Positions 60,191-64,000 of a DNA stretch of 64,000 bases are shown here, one piece after another (positions within the stretch are counted from its first letter, which is position 1; each line of letters starts with the position of its first letter). The DNA is from Streptomyces rimosus. GTDB taxonomy: Bacteria > Actinomycetota > Actinomycetes > Streptomycetales > Streptomycetaceae. The translations under genes were made by a program, and so were the position numbers. The notes below the pieces were generated by a model. The model made no database searches. It was given only the letters and a program-made list of their open reading frames with translations, and was not told the DNA's origin. Location: assembly GCF_008704655.1 (NCBI RefSeq), contig NZ_CP023688.1, forward strand, positions 3,224,001 through 3,288,000, given 5' to 3'.

Positions 60191-61654
60191 GTGAGTGACA
60201 CCCCATTTGGATTCGGCCTTCCGCCGGAGGAGCCGGAGGACGGCGACAACGGCAAGAAGAAGGGCGGCCAGGGAGGTAGCCAGGGCCCCGCGAACCCGTT
60301 CGGATTCGGCGGCGGGAGCGGCGGCGCGGACAATCCGTTCGCGGCGCTCTTCGGCGGCATGGGCGGTCCTGGCGGCGAGATGAACCCTGGCGACCTCGGT
60401 GCCGCCTTCCAGAAGCTGGGCCAGATGCTCTCCTACGAGGGCGGCCCGGTGAACTGGGACATGGCCAAGGACATCGCGCGCCAGACCGTCGCGCAGGGCG
60501 CCGAGGACGGCACCATGGACGCCAGCGTCTCCCCTGGTGAGCGGGCGGCCGTCGAAGAGGCCGTACGCCTGGCCGACCTCTGGCTGGACGGTGTGACGTC
60601 GCTGCCCTCGGGAGCGGGCACGGTGCTGTCCTGGAGCCGCGCCGAGTGGGTCGAGGAGACCCTGCCGGTGTGGAAGGACCTGGTGGACCCGGTCGCGGAG
60701 CGCGTCGGCGCGGCCATGGGCGACGTCCTGCCCGAGGAGATGCAGGCCATGGCGGGCCCGCTGCTCGGCATGATGCGCTCCATGGGCGGCGCGATGTTCG
60801 GTACGCAGATCGGACAGGCGCTGGGCGTCCTGGCCGGCGAGGTCGTCGGCTCGACGGACGTCGGGCTGCCGCTGGGGCCGGCCGGCAAGGCCGCGCTGCT
60901 GCCGGGCAACATCGCCAACTTCGGCTCCGGCCTCGGCGTCCCCGAGGAGGAGGTCCGGCTCTACCTGGCCCTGCGCGAGGCCGCCCACCAGCGCCTCTTC
61001 GCCCATGTGCCGTGGCTGCGCTCGCACCTGTTCGGCGCGGTCGAGGGCTACGCCCGCGGGATCAAGGTCGACACGACCAAGCTGGAGGACGTGGTCGGCC
61101 AGCTCGACCCGCAGCACCCCGAGGAGCTGCAGAACGCCCTCCAGCAGGGCATGTTCCAGCCCGAGGACACCCCGGAGCAGAAGGCGGCGCTGGCCCGCCT
61201 GGAGACCGCGCTGGCCCTCGTCGAGGGCTGGGTGGACGCGGTGGTGCACGCCGCCGCCTCCCCGCACCTGCCCTCGGCGGACGCGCTGCGCGAGACGCTG
61301 CGGCGGCGCCGGGCGACCGGCGGCCCCGCCGAGCAGACCTTCGCCACCCTGATCGGCCTGGAGCTGCGTCCGCGGCGCCTGCGGGACGCCTCGCGGCTGT
61401 GGGCCCTGCTGACGGACGCGCGCGGCCTGGACGGCCGGGACGCCCTGTGGGAGCACCCGGACATGCTCCCGACGGCCGCCGACCTGGACGACCCGGACGG
61501 CTTCGTCCACCACGAGCAGCTGGACTTCTCCGAGCTGGACAAGATGCTCGGCGAGGCCGCGGGCAGCGGTACGACGAAGCCGGACCTGACCAAGGAGACC
61601 GGCGAGGACGGCTCCGAGGAGGGCGGAAAGCCCGGGGGCGACGGCGAGAAGTGA
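60191..61654 (+). CDS. DUF2342 zincin-like (putative zinc metalloprotease)
   Basis: A 487-residue actinobacterial protein of the DUF2342/zincin-like family, often annotated as a zinc-dependent metalloprotease. The first 65 residues are Gly/Pro/Phe-rich and disordered (NPFGFGGGSGGADNPFAALF). The core includes DIARQTVAQGAEDGTMDASV, WVEETLPVWKDLVDPVAERV and LREAAHQRLFAHVPWLRSHL; the last holds EAAH rather than a full HExxH. The C-terminus is Asp/Glu/Gly-rich. The GTG at 60191 follows GAGGAAA. Its stop overlaps the Nudix gene as GTGA. Confidence 0.82.
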   Translation: MSDTPFGFGLPPEEPEDGDNGKKKGGQGGSQGPANPFGFGGGSGGADNPFAALFGGMGGPGGEMNPGDLGAAFQKLGQMLSYEGGPVNWDMAKDIARQTVAQGAEDGTMDASVSPGERAAVEEAVRLADLWLDGVTSLPSGAGTVLSWSRAEWVEETLPVWKDLVDPVAERVGAAMGDVLPEEMQAMAGPLLGMMRSMGGAMFGTQIGQALGVLAGEVVGSTDVGLPLGPAGKAALLPGNIANFGSGLGVPEEEVRLYLALREAAHQRLFAHVPWLRSHLFGAVEGYARGIKVDTTKLEDVVGQLDPQHPEELQNALQQGMFQPEDTPEQKAALARLETALALVEGWVDAVVHAAASPHLPSADALRETLRRRRATGGPAEQTFATLIGLELRPRRLRDASRLWALLTDARGLDGRDALWEHPDMLPTAADLDDPDGFVHHEQLDFSELDKMLGEAAGSGTTKPDLTKETGEDGSEEGGKPGGDGEK

Positions 61655-62178
61655 GTCTTCACGACGACGCGGCGCGGGTCCTCAAGGAGTGGCCCGCGCC
61701 GTCCCCTGAGCAGGACCGGCTGCGGCTGGACTACCTGGACCACCTGGCCACCCACCCGGACGGCATGGGCAAGCCGTGCAAGGCCGGGCACATCACCGCC
61801 AGCGCGCTGGTGATCGATCCGGCGCGCGGGCAGGTGCTGCTGACGCTGCACCGCAAGCTCAAGATGTGGCTCCAGATGGGCGGGCACTGCGAGCCGGAGG
61901 ACGCCACGCTCGCGGACGCGGCGCTGCGCGAGGCGCGCGAGGAGTCCGGGATCACGTCCGGGCTGACGCTGCTGGGCGGGCCGGTGCGCCTGGACCGGCA
62001 TCTGACGCCGTGCGCGTGGCATCTGGACGTGCAGTACGCGGCGCTGGCGCCCGAGGGGGCCGAGGCGGCGATCAGCGACGAGTCGCTGGATCTGCGCTGG
62101 TTCCCGTACGACGAGGTGGCGGACGTGGCGGACGACTCGGTCGTGCGCCTCGTGGAGCGTACGCGCGCGCTGCTGTAG
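61651..62178 (+). CDS. Nudix hydrolase
   Basis: A 175-residue Nudix-fold hydrolase that cleaves a nucleoside-diphosphate-linked substrate. The Nudix box is GGHCEPEDATLADAALREAR followed by EESGI, with one extra residue compared with the classical GX5EX7REUXEEXGU spacing. The N-terminal HPDGMGKPCKAGHITASALV and the LHRKLKMWLQMGGH strand are typical of this branch. Its GTG start overlaps the upstream zincin-like gene by four bases, so the two are translationally coupled. Substrate unknown. Confidence 0.88.
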   Translation: MSLHDDAARVLKEWPAPSPEQDRLRLDYLDHLATHPDGMGKPCKAGHITASALVIDPARGQVLLTLHRKLKMWLQMGGHCEPEDATLADAALREAREESGITSGLTLLGGPVRLDRHLTPCAWHLDVQYAALAPEGAEAAISDESLDLRWFPYDEVADVADDSVVRLVERTRALL

Positions 62179-62191
62179 AGCGCGCCGGTCT

Positions 62192-62221
62192 GCCGCGCGC
62201 CCCGGTCGAGGGGCGCGCGGC
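62192..62221. terminator. Terminator between Nudix and AIM24 genes
   Basis: A perfect 12-bp GC stem (62192-62203 with 62210-62221) with a 6-base loop lies between convergent genes. Confidence 0.75.
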
Positions 62222-62230
62222 CGGTGGGCC

Positions 62231-62989
62231 TCAGTTGGTGAAGATGTTGCCCTGGTTCTGCCCGTGGGCGCCCTGCTGGCCCATGCCGAACTGGGCGGCC
62301 AGGCCGGACCCGATGACGGCGTTCTGCGGCGGCAGCAGCTCGCTGGGCTGGACGAGCGCGTAGCCCTGTCCCAGGAAGCTCAGCTCCCAGCCCTCGCCCG
62401 TATTGCCGCGGCGCCGCCACACGCCCGTGGAGTGCGTCTGCGCCTGCATCTGTACGCGGAGCGAGGCGGACCAGGCGACCACCGCGTCGGCGTCGGCGTT
62501 GACGTACTTGTCCGGGGTGACCTGCATCATCAGCGGCTGGCCCGAGGTCATCAGGACGACCTTGCCGCGGCCGGAGATGTTGAGCTGGTACTTGCCGGTG
62601 CCGGAGATCCCGTACTGGCTGTCCACCGAGATGACCTCCCAGTGGAGGCCGGAGTCCAGCGCCAGCACGTAATTGCTGTCCACGGTCAGGCCGTCGTGGT
62701 CCACGTCCATGATGTGGACGTACTGGGCGAGGTTGGCCAGGTAGACCGTGCCCTGTCCGGAGACGCGCATCAGGTCCAGGCCCTCGCCCGACATCGCGCG
62801 GGCGTGCTGCTGTCCCGGCGTCTGGTGGTTCCCGTCGAATTCCAGCAGCCCCTGATAGGCGACCATGGTGCCCTTACGGGCGAGCAGGTCCTCGTGGCCC
62901 TGTAGGGCGACCCGCAGCAACTGCGGGTTCTGGAGGGCGAACCGCTCCTGGGTCTGCGCCTCGGTGTAGGCGAAAAGCGGACTCTGCAT
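62231..62989 (-). CDS. AIM24 family protein, paralogue 1
   Basis: A 252-residue AIM24-family protein, named after a mitochondrial biogenesis protein; the bacterial role is unknown. It is beta-rich, with the double-psi-like strands LLARKGTMVAYQGLLEF, VYLANLAQYVHIMDVD and YGISGTGKYQLNISGRGKVV. A Gln/Gly-rich C-terminal tail (GMGQQGAHGQNQGN) follows the shared GQGYALVQPSELLP end. It is the last of three adjacent paralogues on this strand, with a 21-bp gap to the second, so the three probably form an operon. Confidence 0.88.
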   Translation of the reverse strand: MQSPLFAYTEAQTQERFALQNPQLLRVALQGHEDLLARKGTMVAYQGLLEFDGNHQTPGQQHARAMSGEGLDLMRVSGQGTVYLANLAQYVHIMDVDHDGLTVDSNYVLALDSGLHWEVISVDSQYGISGTGKYQLNISGRGKVVLMTSGQPLMMQVTPDKYVNADADAVVAWSASLRVQMQAQTHSTGVWRRRGNTGEGWELSFLGQGYALVQPSELLPPQNAVIGSGLAAQFGMGQQGAHGQNQGNIFTN

Positions 62990-63010
62990 GATGGCTTGAC
63001 GTCCTCCCCC

Positions 63011-63694
63011 TCAGCCCCGGGCCCGGAGCCGGTCGGTGCTGTCCTCACTGGGCTGTACGACGACGAAGCCCTGGCCGGAGAAGCCGAGCTGATACGCCTC
63101 GCCGCTGCCGCGCCCGATCATCGAGGACGCCTTGAAGCTGCGCTTGCCCTTCATCTTCAGGTTGGTCGACCAGGCGACGAGCGCGTCGGGATCGACGTAC
63201 GTCTCGTCCTCGCCGCGCCCGCAGTCCACCACGATCGGGGTGCCGCGGGAGGTCAGCGCGACCCAGCCGGTGCCCGAGATACCGACGTTGAACAGCCCCT
63301 GACCGGCGAACTTCGCCATGCCCTTGACCCGCTGCACGCCCCACTGGAGGTGTGCGTCGAAGGCCAGGAGGTTGGTGCCGTTGACGGAGAGCGCGTCGCC
63401 GTCGAGGTTGATGCAGACGACGTCCGCCCCGTAGTCGGCGAGGTAGAGCAGGCCGTCACCGGAGCACTTCATCAGGGGCGCGCCCTCGCCGGTCAGCCAC
63501 TGGGAGGCCATCTGGCGGACCGCGGGCGGGTTCGGCTCGTACTGGACGAAGCCCTCGTAGGCGACCATCGAGCCGGTGCGGGCGAAGACGTCCTGGCCGC
63601 TCTGCATGGCGATCTTGACCATCGCGCTGCCGTGGTTCTCCATACGGGCCACGGGCCCGGCCGGGGCATAGCCCGGGACTTGCTGTTCGTACAT
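63011..63694 (-). CDS. AIM24 family protein, paralogue 2
   Basis: A 227-residue AIM24-family protein sharing the pattern of its neighbours: DVFARTGSMVAYEGFVQYEP, LLYLADYGADVVCINLDGD, GLFNVGISGTGWVALTSRGT and the C-terminal GQGFVVVQPSED. GGGAG lies just before the ATG at 63694. Only 11 bases separate it from the upstream third paralogue. No catalytic residues are evident. The family may bind lipids or act as a scaffold, which is inference only. Confidence 0.88.
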   Translation of the reverse strand: MYEQQVPGYAPAGPVARMENHGSAMVKIAMQSGQDVFARTGSMVAYEGFVQYEPNPPAVRQMASQWLTGEGAPLMKCSGDGLLYLADYGADVVCINLDGDALSVNGTNLLAFDAHLQWGVQRVKGMAKFAGQGLFNVGISGTGWVALTSRGTPIVVDCGRGEDETYVDPDALVAWSTNLKMKGKRSFKASSMIGRGSGEAYQLGFSGQGFVVVQPSEDSTDRLRARG

Positions 63695-63705
63695 GGCGGG
63701 CTCCC

Positions 63706-64000
63706 TCAGACCTCGTAGGGCTGGACGACGATGAAATTGCCGGGCGCGCCGCGGAACTGGAGGTTCACGGTCTCGCCGGAGTGCCCCGGGTACGCGTGGC
63801 GGCGCAGGCTCACCTGGCTGGAGATGATCACCTGGGAGGCTGCCGACCAGGCGACGATGGCGTTGGCGTCCGCGAAGGTCGTCGGGGTGACCGGGAGGAC
63901 GACCGGGGTGCCCCGGGTCTTGACCACGACCGTGCCGGTGCCCTGGAACTGCATGGTGAACAGCGCGCCGCCCGGTATGCCGTGCCCCTCGATGCGGCGG
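63706..64000 (-). CDS. AIM24 family protein, paralogue 3 (partial)
   Basis: The C-terminal 97 residues of a third AIM24 protein; the N-terminal part lies beyond the window end. It shows the same strands: MQFQGTGTVVVKTRGTPVVL, FADANAIVAWSAASQVIISS and the terminal GAPGNFIVVQPYEV. Its stop is 11 bases before paralogue 2, which suggests co-transcription. Confidence 0.85.
   Translation of the reverse strand, partial: RRIEGHGIPGGALFTMQFQGTGTVVVKTRGTPVVLPVTPTTFADANAIVAWSAASQVIISSQVSLRRHAYPGHSGETVNLQFRGAPGNFIVVQPYEV

Overview
The window is high-GC actinobacterial DNA, almost certainly from a Streptomyces chromosome or a very close relative. The evidence is strong third-position GC bias in the genes, many GTG starts, and a set of hallmark genes in the order I recall from the conserved core of Streptomyces chromosomes (the S. 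coelicolor sigH-wblE-nagB-dasABC-dasR-nrdAB-sigR-rsrA-aroA neighbourhood). That synteny is from memory and was not searched. No rRNA, CRISPR array, phage or biosynthetic cluster is visible. The only clear accessory DNA is one IS5-type insertion sequence with an adjacent 160-bp inverted-repeat element near 43.65-44.94 kb.

Layout. 1-7.4 kb: tail of a PLP enzyme, a Na+/H+ antiporter divergent from a UBP zinc finger, a GNAT protein, the stress sigma factor SigH with its anti-sigma factor, a membrane protein, a lipid-kinase-like protein and WblE. 7.7-13 kb: a PdtaS-type sensor kinase, a TetR/SDR divergent pair, a small hypothetical, and a GlmS-like SIS enzyme with an unusual in-frame 18-bp repeat tract. 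13.4-20.4 kb: amino-sugar block: nagB, a GH3 hexosaminidase, the DasABC chitobiose importer and the global regulator DasR, with DasR-type operators before nagB and between dasA and dasR. 20.6-25.5 kb: CstA/YbdD and DUF3311/MctP-like carboxylate transport, then a GNAT protein. 25.6-28.3 kb: two tandem secreted seven-bladed propeller paralogues. 28.6-34.5 kb: class Ia ribonucleotide reductase nrdAB behind paired NrdR-like boxes and a cobalamin riboswitch, then a class A PBP whose transpeptidase motifs are degenerate.

34.5-43.6 kb: peptide deformylase, a TPR protein, the SigR/RsrA thiol-stress switch with a recognisable SigR-type promoter, a cupin-HTH regulator, a hydrolase, SRAP peptidase, M50 peptidase, aroA and rsgA. 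43.6-45 kb: inverted-repeat element plus IS, lying between rsgA and an SMR exporter. 45-50.3 kb: TetR, HisN-type phosphatase, CBS protein, catalase with a divergent Fur-type regulator, and a hypothetical. 50.5-52.9 kb: two near-identical initiator tRNA-Met genes flanking a Sel1-repeat protein. 53-64 kb: UPF0182, PPA1309, a YlbL-type PDZ/Lon-like protease, a tiny membrane protein, MoaE, an epimerase, a zincin-like protein, a Nudix hydrolase and three tandem AIM24 paralogues, the last cut by the window end.

Functionally the window couples amino-sugar nutrition (Das/Nag) with stress and developmental control (SigH, SigR, WblE, CatR) and with oxygen- and B12-sensitive DNA precursor supply. The observations most worth following are the hexapeptide-repeat extension on the GlmS-like enzyme, the transpeptidase-degenerate PBP, the inverted-repeat element beside the IS, and a DasR-like operator before the sensor kinase.
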